Shown: positions 43,949-53,808, counted from the first letter of the stretch. The stretch is DNA of 64,000 nucleotides from Kordiimonas lipolytica (GCF_001550065.1 NZ_LRUB01000017.1:186001-250000); one strand, 5' to 3'. Notes: generated from the letters alone by a model not told the origin. Program-made: numbers and translations.

Positions 43949-44959
43949 TTGACGGATTCCATGGTAGTAGATCCCAATTGGTGGCCGCACCGGTATGACC
44001 CGGCGCGCGGGCATGTGCATTTTATTCGCGCCTCCCGCGATGATCACCGGGAGGCTGTGTTCCTGACGGACGAGTATCTGAAGGATGCGGCAAACCCGAG
44101 GGCGACCGGTCTGGGGGTGGCAGCCCAAGCAGGCGATAGCGCTCCCCTCCATTTTATTTTTCATTCGGCCTATTGCTGTTCCACATTGCTGGCGCGCGCT
44201 TTCGACCTTCCGGGCGTTTCTATGGGGCTGAAGGAACCGCAGATACTCAATGATTTGTCGGGATGGAGGATGCGCGGGGCAAAGCCACAGGAGCTGGCGA
44301 GCGTGATGTCGGGCGTGCTGTCAGTTCTGGCGCGCCCCTTCGCTGATGGTGAAGCCGTTGTTGTGAAGCCGTCCAATTTGGTGAACGGCCTTGCCGGACT
44401 GATGCTGTACGTTAAGCCTGATTCAAACGCCGTATTCCTGTATGCGCCCCTTCGGGATTTCCTGGGCTCGATCGCTCGCAAGGGTATGTTTGGACGCCTA
44501 TGGGTTCGCGAATTAATGGTCAAGCAGATGCGCGAGGGGCTGATAGACCTCGGGTTTCAGGGCGAAGACTACCTCCAGCTTACCGACCTGCAGGCTGCTG
44601 CTGTCGGGTGGCTGGCACAGCACGCCATGTTTGCCCAGATTGTGCAGAAGTTTGGTCCGTCAAGAATCCGGACACTCGACAGCACAAAGCTGATGGGCGC
44701 GCCGGGGGAGATGATGGCGGCTTTGCTTCGACACTTTGGCCTATCCATGGCGGATGACGAGCTTGAAGCGCTTGTTGATGGGCCTGTGTTCAGGCAGCAC
44801 TCCAAAAACGATCAGGCCTTTGATGCCGACGCCCGCGATGCGGCCCGTCGGGAGGGCGAGAGGCTTTATGCCGATGAGATAGACAAGGTTCATGCCTGGG
44901 CTGAGGCTGTGGCGAAAAACGCCGGTGTACCCCTGGCTTTGCATGCGCCTCTTATTTGA
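43949..44959 (+). CDS. Sulfotransferase-like P-loop protein
   Basis: The 336-aa product starts at a TTG (43949) with AGGAG nine bases upstream; the next ATG (43961) is too far from this site. The core LHFIFHSAYCCSTLLARAFDLPGV is a P-loop of the sulfotransferase type (strand, then loop, then helix), followed by PLRDFLGSIARKGMF, and LDSTKLMGAPGEMMAALLRHFG resembles the end of that family. It might transfer sulfate from PAPS to an acceptor, but other kinase-like P-loop proteins cannot be excluded. It is divergent from the collar gene and convergent with the receptor gene. Confidence 0.6.
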   Translation: MTDSMVVDPNWWPHRYDPARGHVHFIRASRDDHREAVFLTDEYLKDAANPRATGLGVAAQAGDSAPLHFIFHSAYCCSTLLARAFDLPGVSMGLKEPQILNDLSGWRMRGAKPQELASVMSGVLSVLARPFADGEAVVVKPSNLVNGLAGLMLYVKPDSNAVFLYAPLRDFLGSIARKGMFGRLWVRELMVKQMREGLIDLGFQGEDYLQLTDLQAAAVGWLAQHAMFAQIVQKFGPSRIRTLDSTKLMGAPGEMMAALLRHFGLSMADDELEALVDGPVFRQHSKNDQAFDADARDAARREGERLYADEIDKVHAWAEAVAKNAGVPLALHAPLI

Positions 44960-44981
44960 CCCCCTTTATTGATCCCCAAAG

Positions 44982-45015
44982 AAAAAGGCGGGCCAAAAGC
45001 CCGCCTTCCTTTTTT
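44982..45015. terminator. Bidirectional terminator between the sulfotransferase-like and receptor genes
   Basis: AAGGCGGGC-CAAAA-GCCCGCCTT (44985-45007) is flanked by A5 on the left and CCTTTTTT on the right. Confidence 0.9.
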
Positions 45016-45032
45016 GCTATGTCACATCAACC

Positions 45033-48000
45033 TTAGAAGGTGATGCGTGCCTGGATGCTGAAGCGGCGACCCAGGGCGTCGAACGTGGACGGATATGTGT
45101 TACCGCTGTTGAAGCCTGTTGAGCCGATGAAGGAACCAGTCAGTGGTGGTTCTTTATCGAACAGGTTGGAAACCGTGCCGGTGAGGGTCACGTTTTCCAG
45201 AACGCGGTAGCGTACCGACATATCGAACAGGTTGTAGGCTGGTGTCTTGCCGAAAGTAGATTCTTTCGTCAGGCCCTCAGGAACACCTGTGAACGTTGGG
45301 TCGGTTGGGTCGTCGTAGAACTCATACTTGTTGCTGCTGATGTGGCGCCAGTTCAGGGACACATCAAACTTGTCGAACGACAACGTGTTCCGCCAGTTGA
45401 AGCTGAACTCAGGCTGGATCGAAGCACAGTTCGCGCTGTAGAGGCCTACACACTCACGGTCGAGCGATACGCCGGTTACAGCCTGGAACGTGGAGCTGTT
45501 GGTCCAGTTACCAGATACGCGGGAATCCCAGTCGATATCGTCAGTGATCGCCATACCGTAAGATACGGAGAAGTCAATACCGTCTGTCGCGATGTTACCG
45601 TTGTTCGACGTGAAGAGGTTCAGACCGGAAACAACAGCGCTGTCACCAGAAAGACCACCATCAATCGGCGAACGACCGATTTGCGAACAAGCTGGGTTGT
45701 CAGTGCTTGGGTTGTTGAAGCAAGCATCAATCACGTCGTTTGGTGCTGGTGCGTTGATCGCGCCGTCAACCTTGATGTTGTAGTAATCCGCAGTAACCGT
45801 AAGGCCTGGAATGGCTGCAGGCTGCAGAATAATACCGATCGTCCAGCTGTCAGATTTCTCTGGCTGCAGGTTGAGGTTACCACCAAAGGTACCGTTAGCT
45901 TGACCAGCTGCTGGCTGTGGAATGAAGCCAATCGCACCTGCTGGAGCACCCTGAGCGATACAAACATCGCGCAGTGCGCCAGTTGGAACATTGCCGCTGT
46001 TTACGCCCTGGTCGTTCACGCTTGCACATGGATCACTTTGCAGGTTGGTCAGACCAGTGTTCTGCGGAGCAAACAGCTCAGTGATGTTTGGTGCACGAAC
46101 AGCGCGTGAGAACGTACCGCGGACGGTTACGTCATCAATCGGCGTCCAGCTCAGACCCAGTTTCCAGGTCGTCGTGTCATACTTTGGGCTGGTCTCGTCA
46201 TCCACAGTATAGTTGGAATAACGAATGCCGGCTTCAAAAGTAAGTTCCTTGGCAAAATCGGCGTCCTGCACGATTGGCATAAGAACCTCAGCCACGGCTT
46301 CATAAACGCTGTAACCGCCGTAGGTGTTTGGCTGGGCACCGCCTGCACCACCAAGGTCGCCCGACTGCGACAGCAGATCGGATTCGATGGATGCGGAGTA
46401 AGTACGCCACTCGCCACCAACAGCGAAGTTCAGGCCATCGGAAGCCCATGGCGTTGTGAAGTCGAGCTCACCAGACAGGGAGCCGACAACCTGACCCATG
46501 TCGAACTTGGTAGTGATGTTACTTTCACCGCCAGCCAGGAAGGCATTCATTTCTTCAGTGATCGAACCTGTTGGGCCGAAGTAGTCAGCTGGTACACAAC
46601 CGTTTGATGAGTCGTTACAGCCGTTCGGGCCTGCAAGCAGCGCCTGGCGGAAGCGGGACTTCATCCAGTAGCCTTTTTGAACCTGCGTCTGGTCACCTTG
46701 GCCATAGGATGCGTAAACATCCCAGTTCATAGTGTCGCCCAGCTCACCGCGGATACCAGCCTGGTAGTCGAAGTAAGTAGAGTTGAAGTCGCTGATCCGT
46801 GGGCCACCCTCTACGTTACGACGGCGAAGCTGAGTGTTCACGGTGCGGTAGTTCGGGTCAGTCGCATCAACAGCGGCACCTGCTGCGTCACACTCTGCCT
46901 GAGTGTAAAGTGGCGTATAGACGCCTGCTGTCGGGTCAGTATCGAACGCACAGAATGCGTTACGCTGAGCGTCGGACAGATATGGATGGTTCAGGGATAC
47001 AACAACCGAATCACCAAATGCGCCGGATGGTGCAATCAATGTGCTTACAGTTTGTTTCGAGAAGATTGCCCGAGTGTAAACCTCAACGCCGTCAGCGATT
47101 TCATAGTTTGCGGACGCATAGATATTGTAACGATCAAATGGCGTCTGGAACACGTTGAACGGTGCGTAGTTGAATGGAGTGAAGGCCGCAGCGAATGTGC
47201 GGTCATCCTGAACGCCGCCCAGTGGCAGGTTGGCATTGTCTGCGCCTGTTGGGTTTACGTTACCGAAGCGGGTGTTGAAGGGGCCAAGGCCGGAACCGCC
47301 TGCAGTACCATCCCAATAGAAGAGCGTGTCTTCGGAGAAGTCACGGTCGCCCTGGAATACAGCGTCAGACTTCTGGTAACCGATGCTCAGCACTGCGTTG
47401 CCGCGACCGTCATCCAGGTCAGCACCAACAGTAATTTCGTAGCGCTTCGTGTCGCCATCGCCTTTTTCAGTGGTGCCGTATGCAACATTGGCTTCCACGC
47501 CGGTGAAGTTCTTTTTGGTGATGAAGTTGGTAACACCGCCAACGGCGTCAGCACCATATGTCGTGCTTGCGCCACCAGTCAGAACGTCAACGCGGTCAAC
47601 GATTGCGAGTGGGATGTTGTTCAGGTCAGTACGGCCTTGAAGTTCGGATGGTGACATCCGACGACCGTCAAGAAGTACAACGTTCCGGTTGGAGCCGATA
47701 CCGCGCAGGTTCACGTATGAGAAACCGCCGTTACCGTTGTTTACCTGGGCACCAATCGAAGGAACCATGCCAGGAATTTCACGGAGAAGTTCCTCAGCAA
47801 CGCCAGCCTGCTGGTAGTCCATTTCGTCTGTAGAAACCACCGATACCGGTGCTGAGCGTGTCAGGTTTGGGTTTTTAATAAGGGAACCCGTTACCACGAT
47901 TTCTTCAAGGTTGATGTCGTCCGTGTCGGCGTCAGCGTCCTGCGCATAGGCAGTGCTTGCACCCATTGCCATCAGCGCTAGCGCTGTGGCGGTGCCGCCG

Positions 48001-48053
48001 AGAAATTTGGATCGCGCCCCCTTAAGGCGATCCGGGCCAAATGTGTTTGCCAT
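45033..48053 (-). CDS. TonB-dependent outer-membrane receptor
   Basis: The 1006-aa protein starts at the ATG at 48051-48053 (GAGGAGGAAAA upstream). It has a signal peptide (to about residue 35, AYAQ), then a TonB box-like EEIVVTGSLIKN, the plug domain (LLREIPGMVPSIGAQ, YVNLRGIGSNRNVVLLDGRR, GGASTTYGADAVGGVTNFITKK), and a beta-barrel ending in Phe (FSIQARITF). The length (about 1000 aa) and the many Asn/Gly/Asp-rich loops suggest a peptide, glycan or similar large substrate more than a siderophore. The AT-rich region upstream is the likely promoter. The TonB operon at 1-6.7 kb could energise it. Confidence 0.95.
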   Translation of the reverse strand: MANTFGPDRLKGARSKFLGGTATALALMAMGASTAYAQDADADTDDINLEEIVVTGSLIKNPNLTRSAPVSVVSTDEMDYQQAGVAEELLREIPGMVPSIGAQVNNGNGGFSYVNLRGIGSNRNVVLLDGRRMSPSELQGRTDLNNIPLAIVDRVDVLTGGASTTYGADAVGGVTNFITKKNFTGVEANVAYGTTEKGDGDTKRYEITVGADLDDGRGNAVLSIGYQKSDAVFQGDRDFSEDTLFYWDGTAGGSGLGPFNTRFGNVNPTGADNANLPLGGVQDDRTFAAAFTPFNYAPFNVFQTPFDRYNIYASANYEIADGVEVYTRAIFSKQTVSTLIAPSGAFGDSVVVSLNHPYLSDAQRNAFCAFDTDPTAGVYTPLYTQAECDAAGAAVDATDPNYRTVNTQLRRRNVEGGPRISDFNSTYFDYQAGIRGELGDTMNWDVYASYGQGDQTQVQKGYWMKSRFRQALLAGPNGCNDSSNGCVPADYFGPTGSITEEMNAFLAGGESNITTKFDMGQVVGSLSGELDFTTPWASDGLNFAVGGEWRTYSASIESDLLSQSGDLGGAGGAQPNTYGGYSVYEAVAEVLMPIVQDADFAKELTFEAGIRYSNYTVDDETSPKYDTTTWKLGLSWTPIDDVTVRGTFSRAVRAPNITELFAPQNTGLTNLQSDPCASVNDQGVNSGNVPTGALRDVCIAQGAPAGAIGFIPQPAAGQANGTFGGNLNLQPEKSDSWTIGIILQPAAIPGLTVTADYYNIKVDGAINAPAPNDVIDACFNNPSTDNPACSQIGRSPIDGGLSGDSAVVSGLNLFTSNNGNIATDGIDFSVSYGMAITDDIDWDSRVSGNWTNSSTFQAVTGVSLDRECVGLYSANCASIQPEFSFNWRNTLSFDKFDVSLNWRHISSNKYEFYDDPTDPTFTGVPEGLTKESTFGKTPAYNLFDMSVRYRVLENVTLTGTVSNLFDKEPPLTGSFIGSTGFNSGNTYPSTFDALGRRFSIQARITF

Positions 48054-48693
48054 GAGTTTTCCTCCTCTGTGAAATGGCAGAACTATGTTCTGTGTCCGCC
48101 GCTCTTGCGGGCGGCGCGACATACAGGAGAAAAGACCCTCTTGTTCGATTGGTTTCAAATGAAATGAAGCTTTTTTACTTAATAAAAAGTTCTTAAATTT
48201 CAAATACGTAGTAAAAAAATCACATCAATATTTAGATTATATTTAGCGTTTATTTAATTGGTTTAGTTTAGTGTCGACATTAGCACCAAAGTATATTTTA
48301 TTATACGTTAGTTGCTATTGTTGGTTAGGTAGCAAAAATAGGTTTATGCGGATAAGACAATTCGCTGGTCGCCATCCCTCCCGAAAAAAGAACTTTTGTG
48401 GAAAAAAGTTGGAGTCGTGGGTGTGAGAGGCCCGCATTCTGGTTTGTTTCATCGGGCGGTCGGGGTCGTCTGGTGCAAAGGAGGTTGGCGCATCCACCCT
48501 GGATGGGGGGCGCAGGGCAGATGCGCCGGAGAATGTGTTGCCTCGGCATGCCATTACAATTTCGGACACGACAGGGTAAAGGCAACCTTGGCAAACAGGC
48601 GGTCGAGTGGACATGGTGTTGGCCTCCGGCCGCCTGCCATGACTGTTACGTGTGTCTGACGGGGTGTCCTTCGTGCAAAAGTCGCCGGAAGTG
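48054..48693. other. AT-rich upstream region of the receptor gene and rsmD downstream region, no convincing gene
   Basis: The first 290 bases (48054-48340) are strikingly AT-rich and probably hold the promoter and leader of the receptor gene. The rest (48340-48693) has open frames on both strands (for example 142 codons on minus from 48743), but these look like chance frames: they lack binding sites and show low-complexity residues. No tRNA or hairpin terminator was evident. Confidence 0.55.
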
Positions 48694-49245
48694 CTATTTT
48701 CTGAGCAAGAACAAAATCCGTTGCTGGCCCTGGCTGCGGTCATCTATGACCTCAAGCTTGTCCGGAATATCAAGTGGCTCGTCGGAAGCCTGTTCGCACA
48801 CAATCACGCCGTCTGCTGCCAGCCAGCCTTGCGCCAGGATAGCGTCGAGTGTTGGGCGGACGAGCCCTTTCCTGTATGGTGGGTCCATAAAAATGAAATC
48901 GCAGGGCTCTGTCGCAGTGGGCAACCTCGTTGCATCTTTGGACAGGACGGTGGTTTTTGGGGCCACGCCAAGCGTTGCGATGTTGGCGTTGATGCAGGCG
49001 ATTGAAGGGCGGGCTTGTTCGACGAAAGTGACCTTGTCGGCACCTCTCGATAGCGCCTCAAGCCCAAGCGCGCCGGTTCCCGCGAAAATGTCCGCCACCA
49101 CAGCGCCGGTCATATCCGGATACCGGGCATGCATCAGCATGGAAAACAGGCGCTCGCGCATACGGTCCGTGGTGGGGCGCACGTCGCGCCCTTTTGGCAC
49201 TTCAAGCCGCCGTCCGCGAAACTGCCCGGCGACGATGCGTGTCAT
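48694..49245 (-). CDS. rsmD: 16S rRNA (guanine(966)-N(2))-methyltransferase RsmD
   Basis: The 183-aa protein begins MTRIVAGQFRGRRLEVPKG, continues with RPTTDRMRERLFSML and the SAM-binding motif DIFAGTGALGLEALSRGA, and has the catalytic DPPY in FMDPPYRKG. These are RsmD features. It methylates G966 of 16S rRNA during ribosome assembly. Its start overlaps the stop of the pseudouridine synthase gene by four bases (ATGA), so the two are translationally coupled. Confidence 0.95.
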   Translation of the reverse strand: MTRIVAGQFRGRRLEVPKGRDVRPTTDRMRERLFSMLMHARYPDMTGAVVADIFAGTGALGLEALSRGADKVTFVEQARPSIACINANIATLGVAPKTTVLSKDATRLPTATEPCDFIFMDPPYRKGLVRPTLDAILAQGWLAADGVIVCEQASDEPLDIPDKLEVIDDRSQGQQRILFLLRK

Positions 49246-50288
49246 TTCTTAGGCTCTCGGTTCGGACGTCCCTTCGGTGCAGGGCCTTTGCCGCGTGCTT
49301 CAGGCTTGCCGGTTGGCCGTCCAGTTGGCATTCCTTTGTCTTTCCCCTGAGGCTTGCCGTCTGCTTTGGTGCGCGGTTTGCGCATGCCAGGCTTGGGAGC
49401 ATCGGCATCTGCAATGCGGCTCTTGCGGCGGCGCTTGGCGCCGGGCTTCGGCTTGTCGTCTTTCTTTGCCTTGGCCCATTTGCTGGGGTCATGTTTCTTG
49501 ATGGGCGCCGCTACGCTACCTGTCGCTTCGGCGAAGAAGCCTGACAAGGCATCGCGTAGCTGTTTGTCGGGAACCGCTGCGACCCCTTCAAGTGGTAGGT
49601 TGCCAAGGGCAAAGGGACCATAATGGGTGCGGATCAGGCGGTTAACCTCGAGCCCCAGATGTTCCATCACGCGCCGGACCTCGCGGTTCTTACCTTCACG
49701 AATGGCTACAGTGATCCAGGCGTTGGCGCCAGCCTGACGCTCCAGCTTGGCCTCAACCGCGCCATAATGGACGCCGTCTATGGTGACACCGTCCTTGAGG
49801 CTCGCTAATGCCTTTTCGTCTACGCGGCCATAGGCGCGCACCCGGTAGCGGCGCACCAGTGCCGTGGACGGCAGCTCCATCCAGCGGGCAAGTTCGCCAT
49901 CGTTGGTGAGCAACAACAGGCCCTCTGTGTTCATGTCCAGTCGGCCGATGGCGATCACCCGGCCAACGTGGTTCGGCAGGTTGTCGAACACTGTCTGTCG
50001 GCCTTGCGGGTCCTTGTGGGTGGTCAGCGTGCCGCGGCGCTTGTGCATGCGCCAAAGCTTGGTTTCGCGCACGTCGCCGATAGGTTCGCCGTCAACCGTG
50101 ATGCCTTTGAGGCTGGAGACCAATACGGCCGGGGTTTCCAGCTTCTTGCCGTCCAGCCAGACGCGGCCTTCACCGATCATGCGTTCCACGTCGCGGCGCG
50201 AGCCAACGCCAGCGCGCGCCAGTACTTTGGCGATGCGTTCAGCAGGCATGTCTGGGGCAGTCTCTTCTGTTTTATTTTCGTCGCTCAT
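49242..50288 (-). CDS. RluB-type 23S rRNA pseudouridine synthase with basic tail
   Basis: The product from the ATG at 50286-50288 is 348 aa. It has an N-terminal S4 domain (ERIAKVLARAGVGSRRDVERMI), the catalytic motif AIGRLDMNTEGLLLLTNDG (Asp in GRLD), and REGKNREVRRVMEHLGL, all as in RluB/RluE/RsuA. The C-terminal third (about 250-348) is highly basic and low in complexity (GAKRRRKSRIA, PQGKDKGMPTGRPTGKPE), as often seen in RluB of alphaproteobacteria. A TTG two codons upstream could also start it. It is the first gene of the rluB-rsmD pair. Confidence 0.9.
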   Translation of the reverse strand: MSDENKTEETAPDMPAERIAKVLARAGVGSRRDVERMIGEGRVWLDGKKLETPAVLVSSLKGITVDGEPIGDVRETKLWRMHKRRGTLTTHKDPQGRQTVFDNLPNHVGRVIAIGRLDMNTEGLLLLTNDGELARWMELPSTALVRRYRVRAYGRVDEKALASLKDGVTIDGVHYGAVEAKLERQAGANAWITVAIREGKNREVRRVMEHLGLEVNRLIRTHYGPFALGNLPLEGVAAVPDKQLRDALSGFFAEATGSVAAPIKKHDPSKWAKAKKDDKPKPGAKRRRKSRIADADAPKPGMRKPRTKADGKPQGKDKGMPTGRPTGKPEARGKGPAPKGRPNREPKK

Positions 50289-50466
50289 TATCAACCGCTT
50301 TCTGTTGCGCGGACCATAGGCGCAGCCAAGGCTGCTTGCAAGATATTCGTCTTCATGCGCTCAGGCAATCGACTTGACTTCTACGACTAATGTAGTAGAA
50401 AGCCACTGCTACATAGATAGCGAGAGAGCCCATAAGGGCCGAAATAAAAACGATAGCGAGTGAAAA

Positions 50467-51999
50467 ATGAAAATATCCCAAAAGCTGGGCTGCTGCATTG
50501 CGGCCCTCAGTCTTTCCATTTCTGCGTCCGCCGATCAGGATGCTGCCCCGTACAATAGCAAGCTTGACGCCTTTCTGGCGGAGGCTGAGGCAAGCCCGCT
50601 GGCGCCGCCCAGCTACAGCTTGGCAATCGCAAATGGTGATAAACTGCTATACAGCCGACTGAAGGGGCCACGTATTCTTGGCCAGGATTCCCCGCTTGAG
50701 CTGGATTCCCCGCTTTATATTGCCTCTGTCACCAAAAGCTTTGTCGGTCTCCTGGCCGCCAGGCTGGACGCGGAAGGCGTGCTATCCCTTGATGCCACGC
50801 TTGCTGATGAATGGCCGAGCCTTGAGCTGCCCGCGCCCATCGATGCAGCGGGCATCACGATGCGCGACCTGCTGACCCACAATTTTGGATTTGAGAACGA
50901 CCCGCTTGTGGTGCGCACTGCCTATGTGGGCGGCACGAGCCTTGCGGATTATGAGGCCATCCTTGAAGGCAGCAGCGTTTCCATAGAGCCGGGGTTTTCC
51001 TACGACAATCTTGGGTATCTGATCTATGCGGCGGTTCTGGAGCAAAAAACCGGTCGCAGTTGGCATGACTGGCTGGCAAGCGATATTTTCCAGCCGCTTG
51101 GTTTGGCAAGCGCCTCCACAAAGCCAAGTGAAATTTCATCAGATAAGATCGCGCTCGGGAACCACTATGATCCCAATGCCAAGGAGGGCTGGACACCGGC
51201 AAAAGCCAAAGCTGACGACCTGATGCATCCGGCAGGCGGCCTGTTTGTTTCCACCGGGGACGCAGTGCGCTGGCTTCAGGCCAATGTGACGCGCAAGGTG
51301 TTTGCGGACGCCATATATGAAGTCGCACAAACGCCGTATGTAAAACGTGAGAAGCCCAAGAAGTATGCCGACATGACGTGCACGGGATATGCGCTGGGCT
51401 GGCAAACCTGTGATTATGCTGGTCACCGTGTGCTCTACCACGGCGGGACCTATGACGGCATGATGATCTTTATGTTGTATCTGCCGGATGACGACCTTGT
51501 CGTCTCTTCCATCAACGGGGCACGTGCCTTCGGCTGGACATTTGGCTGGAACGCCGTGCAGCAGGGGCTTGATTATGCCCTTGGGCTTGAAGGCGCGGAC
51601 GACAAGGCAATAGAACGCCTCGCGGGCCGGGTCGAAAGCCAGTTGGGGTATGCCAATTTTCGTGGCCGTATTCGCGAGCAGGCCCTCCGGGGCGCCACAA
51701 TGGCAGGCGCTGCAAAGCTTCGGCAGGATCTGATCGGCCTCTATTCGTCTGATGCCTATGGTGAGGCCAGCTTGTGTGAGGCTGACGGTAAACTGACCTT
51801 CAAAATTGGCCGTTTCAGCGCGGAAGTCATCTCTGGGCCTGACGGTGTTGCCCGCATTATGGAGCGCGCGTACGGCGAACCAAGCAAGCTCAAGGTCGAG
51901 TATAGCGAAGCTGGCATGCCATCTTTTGAATGGGAAGGTGGTCAATTTGAGAAGCAGGCGGGCAAAGCTTGTGTTGGCGAGGTCGATCAATCGCGCTAA
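50467..51999 (+). CDS. Serine hydrolase of the beta-lactamase / class C type
   Basis: The 510-aa protein has a signal peptide (MKISQKLGCCIAALSLSISASA). The catalytic SxxK is Ser87-Val-Thr-Lys90 (YIASVTKSFVG), and the second motif is Tyr179-Asp-Asn181 (FSYDNLGYLI). These fit the beta-lactamase class C / esterase / D-aminopeptidase group (COG1680). A segment HGGTYDGMMIFMLYLPDDDL provides the third, H-x-G-type motif. The C-terminal part is extended. It may act on a peptide or ester in the periplasm; antibiotic hydrolysis is not implied. Confidence 0.88.
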   Translation: MKISQKLGCCIAALSLSISASADQDAAPYNSKLDAFLAEAEASPLAPPSYSLAIANGDKLLYSRLKGPRILGQDSPLELDSPLYIASVTKSFVGLLAARLDAEGVLSLDATLADEWPSLELPAPIDAAGITMRDLLTHNFGFENDPLVVRTAYVGGTSLADYEAILEGSSVSIEPGFSYDNLGYLIYAAVLEQKTGRSWHDWLASDIFQPLGLASASTKPSEISSDKIALGNHYDPNAKEGWTPAKAKADDLMHPAGGLFVSTGDAVRWLQANVTRKVFADAIYEVAQTPYVKREKPKKYADMTCTGYALGWQTCDYAGHRVLYHGGTYDGMMIFMLYLPDDDLVVSSINGARAFGWTFGWNAVQQGLDYALGLEGADDKAIERLAGRVESQLGYANFRGRIREQALRGATMAGAAKLRQDLIGLYSSDAYGEASLCEADGKLTFKIGRFSAEVISGPDGVARIMERAYGEPSKLKVEYSEAGMPSFEWEGGQFEKQAGKACVGEVDQSR

Positions 52000-52002
52000 A
52001 GA

Positions 52003-52461
52003 ATGGGCATGATTGATACATTCCCGCATATGCACCGGGCGCTTGACGAAGCCCGGAAGGCTGCCGACCGTGGTGAGGTTCCCATCGGTGCTGTCGTGGT
52101 GGGGCCGAACGGCCTCGTCCTCGCAGCCGCGGGCAATGATGTGGTGGGGGCCAAGGACCCCACCGGCCATGCGGAACTGATCGCGATCCGGCAGGCAGCG
52201 AAGCTTCTTGGGTCGGAACGGCTGGAGGGCTGCGATCTTTATGTCACGCTCGAGCCCTGCGCCATGTGCGCCCAGGCCATCGCCTTCGCGCGCATCCGCA
52301 GGCTTTATTATGGTGCTGACGATGAGAAGGGCGGCGGCATAACGGTGGGGGCGCGGATTTTCAGCCAGAAGACAACTCACCATAGGCCCGAGATTTATGG
52401 TGGAATTCTTGAGCGGGAAAGCGCTCAATTGCTTAGAGACTTTTTTAAAACAAGGCGTTAA
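52003..52461 (+). CDS. tadA: tRNA-specific adenosine deaminase TadA
   Basis: The 152-aa protein has the zinc-binding motifs HAELIAIRQAAK (H-A-E) and LEPCAMCAQAIAFARIRRL (P-C-x-x-C) of the cytidine-deaminase superfamily, with the TadA-typical NDVVGAKDPTGHAE before them. It converts A34 of tRNA-Arg(ACG) to inosine. It starts four bases after the serine hydrolase stop (or at the ATG two codons later, 52009). In many alphaproteobacteria tadA is divergent from the rluB-rsmD pair. Confidence 0.9.
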   Translation: MGMIDTFPHMHRALDEARKAADRGEVPIGAVVVGPNGLVLAAAGNDVVGAKDPTGHAELIAIRQAAKLLGSERLEGCDLYVTLEPCAMCAQAIAFARIRRLYYGADDEKGGGITVGARIFSQKTTHHRPEIYGGILERESAQLLRDFFKTRR

Positions 52462-52470
52462 ACTCCTGTC

Positions 52471-53808
52471 ATGGGAGAAGAACTCAAGGCACAGATTATC
52501 GCATTGTTGAGCGAAAGCTGGGTGTGGGCAAAGGCCAATGTGCTCGAGCCTGTCCGCCTCCTTGAGCTTGCCATCATAATTTTTTCGGTCCTGCTGTCGC
52601 GCTTTGCCTCGAGCCGCATCCATGGCGGATTGATGAAGGCCTTCGGCGAGCACAAATGGATGCTGAAGATCGAAGCCCGGCTACAGCCGATCCTGTCGAC
52701 AGCGCTGGCGATCATGCTCTTGTGGACGGCGATCCTGGTCATGAGCCCTTGGGTGGCATCGCCCTATCTCCTGTCTATAGCGACAAGCCTGTTTTCTGCG
52801 TGGCTGGTGATCCGCCTGGCAGTCAGCCTGATTCAGAACCGGGAATTGGCGCGCCTGGTTGCTGGCATTGCCTGGTCTGTTGCGGCACTAAACATAGTTG
52901 GGCTTCTCAGCCCGATTGTGATTGTGCTGGACGATGCCCATCTGCCGCTCGGGGAAGCATCTATCAGCGTTCTCGATATCATCCAGGGCGTCTTCACCTT
53001 TGCGGTTGTCTTGTGGGTAGCTCTTGCACTGTCAGCACTGCTCGAGAAGCAGGTCAGGGGGCTATCCAGCGTGCCGCCCAGCGCACGCGTGCTGATGACC
53101 AAGTCAGGCAAGATCATCCTGGTATCTCTTGCTTTCCTGGTTTCCCTGAATGCCACGGGTATTGATCTGACGGCTCTAGCAGTCTTCGGTGGTGCGCTTG
53201 GTGTGGGTATCGGTTTCGGTCTGCAGAAGGTTGTAGGTAACTTTATCTCCGGCATCATCCTGTTGATGGATCGCTCCATCAAGCCTGGCGATGTGATTGA
53301 GACGCAAGGCACCTACGGCACCATCAACCGCCTTGCTGCGCGCTACACCAGTGTCATCACGCGTGACGGTACAGAATTCCTGATTCCGAATGAGGACATG
53401 ATTACCCAGCCGGTGATCAACTGGTCGCATAGCCACCGTCTCGTGCGCCGCCGTGTGCCTGTGCAGGTATCCTATGACAGCGATATCAGGAAGGCGATGG
53501 ACCTGATGGTGGAGGCCGCCGGCAGGGAACAGCGCGTTCTGAATAACCCGGCGCCCAGGACCTTGATCAAGGGGTTTGGCGCTGATGGCGTGGATCTTGA
53601 GCTACGGATGTGGATAGAGGACCCGCAGCATGGCGTTTCCAACATCGCCAGCGATGTGATGCTGCACATTTGGGACCTGTTCCACGAGAATGACATTGAA
53701 TTTCCGTTCCCGCAACGTGTGGTACACTTGCGGCACGATGAAGGCCATACCGTTCACAAGGATGGCCTGGAGACTTTTGGGGATAAGCAAAAAAAGGGTG
53801 CTGAGTAA
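52471..53808 (+). CDS. MscS family mechanosensitive ion channel
   Basis: The 445-aa protein has several N-terminal membrane helices (about 25-270), then the MscS pore helix and beta domain: LAVFGGALGVGIGFGLQKVVGNFISGIILLMDRS, followed by IKPGDVIETQGTYGTINRLAARYTSVITRDGTEFLIPNEDMIT, which is a strong MscS signature. The gene starts ten bases after tadA. It would release solutes at low osmolarity. The extended N-terminus is like that of larger MscS members. Confidence 0.93.
   Translation: MGEELKAQIIALLSESWVWAKANVLEPVRLLELAIIIFSVLLSRFASSRIHGGLMKAFGEHKWMLKIEARLQPILSTALAIMLLWTAILVMSPWVASPYLLSIATSLFSAWLVIRLAVSLIQNRELARLVAGIAWSVAALNIVGLLSPIVIVLDDAHLPLGEASISVLDIIQGVFTFAVVLWVALALSALLEKQVRGLSSVPPSARVLMTKSGKIILVSLAFLVSLNATGIDLTALAVFGGALGVGIGFGLQKVVGNFISGIILLMDRSIKPGDVIETQGTYGTINRLAARYTSVITRDGTEFLIPNEDMITQPVINWSHSHRLVRRRVPVQVSYDSDIRKAMDLMVEAAGREQRVLNNPAPRTLIKGFGADGVDLELRMWIEDPQHGVSNIASDVMLHIWDLFHENDIEFPFPQRVVHLRHDEGHTVHKDGLETFGDKQKKGAE

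Noticed and set aside
48398..49252. Plus-strand open frame (284 codons) across the receptor upstream region and rsmD
   Set aside because: It runs antisense through RsmD and into AT-rich non-coding DNA, without a binding site.
51139..52653. Minus-strand open frame (504 codons) opposite the serine hydrolase and tadA
   Set aside because: It crosses two genes with clear catalytic motifs and their junction; it is a shadow frame.
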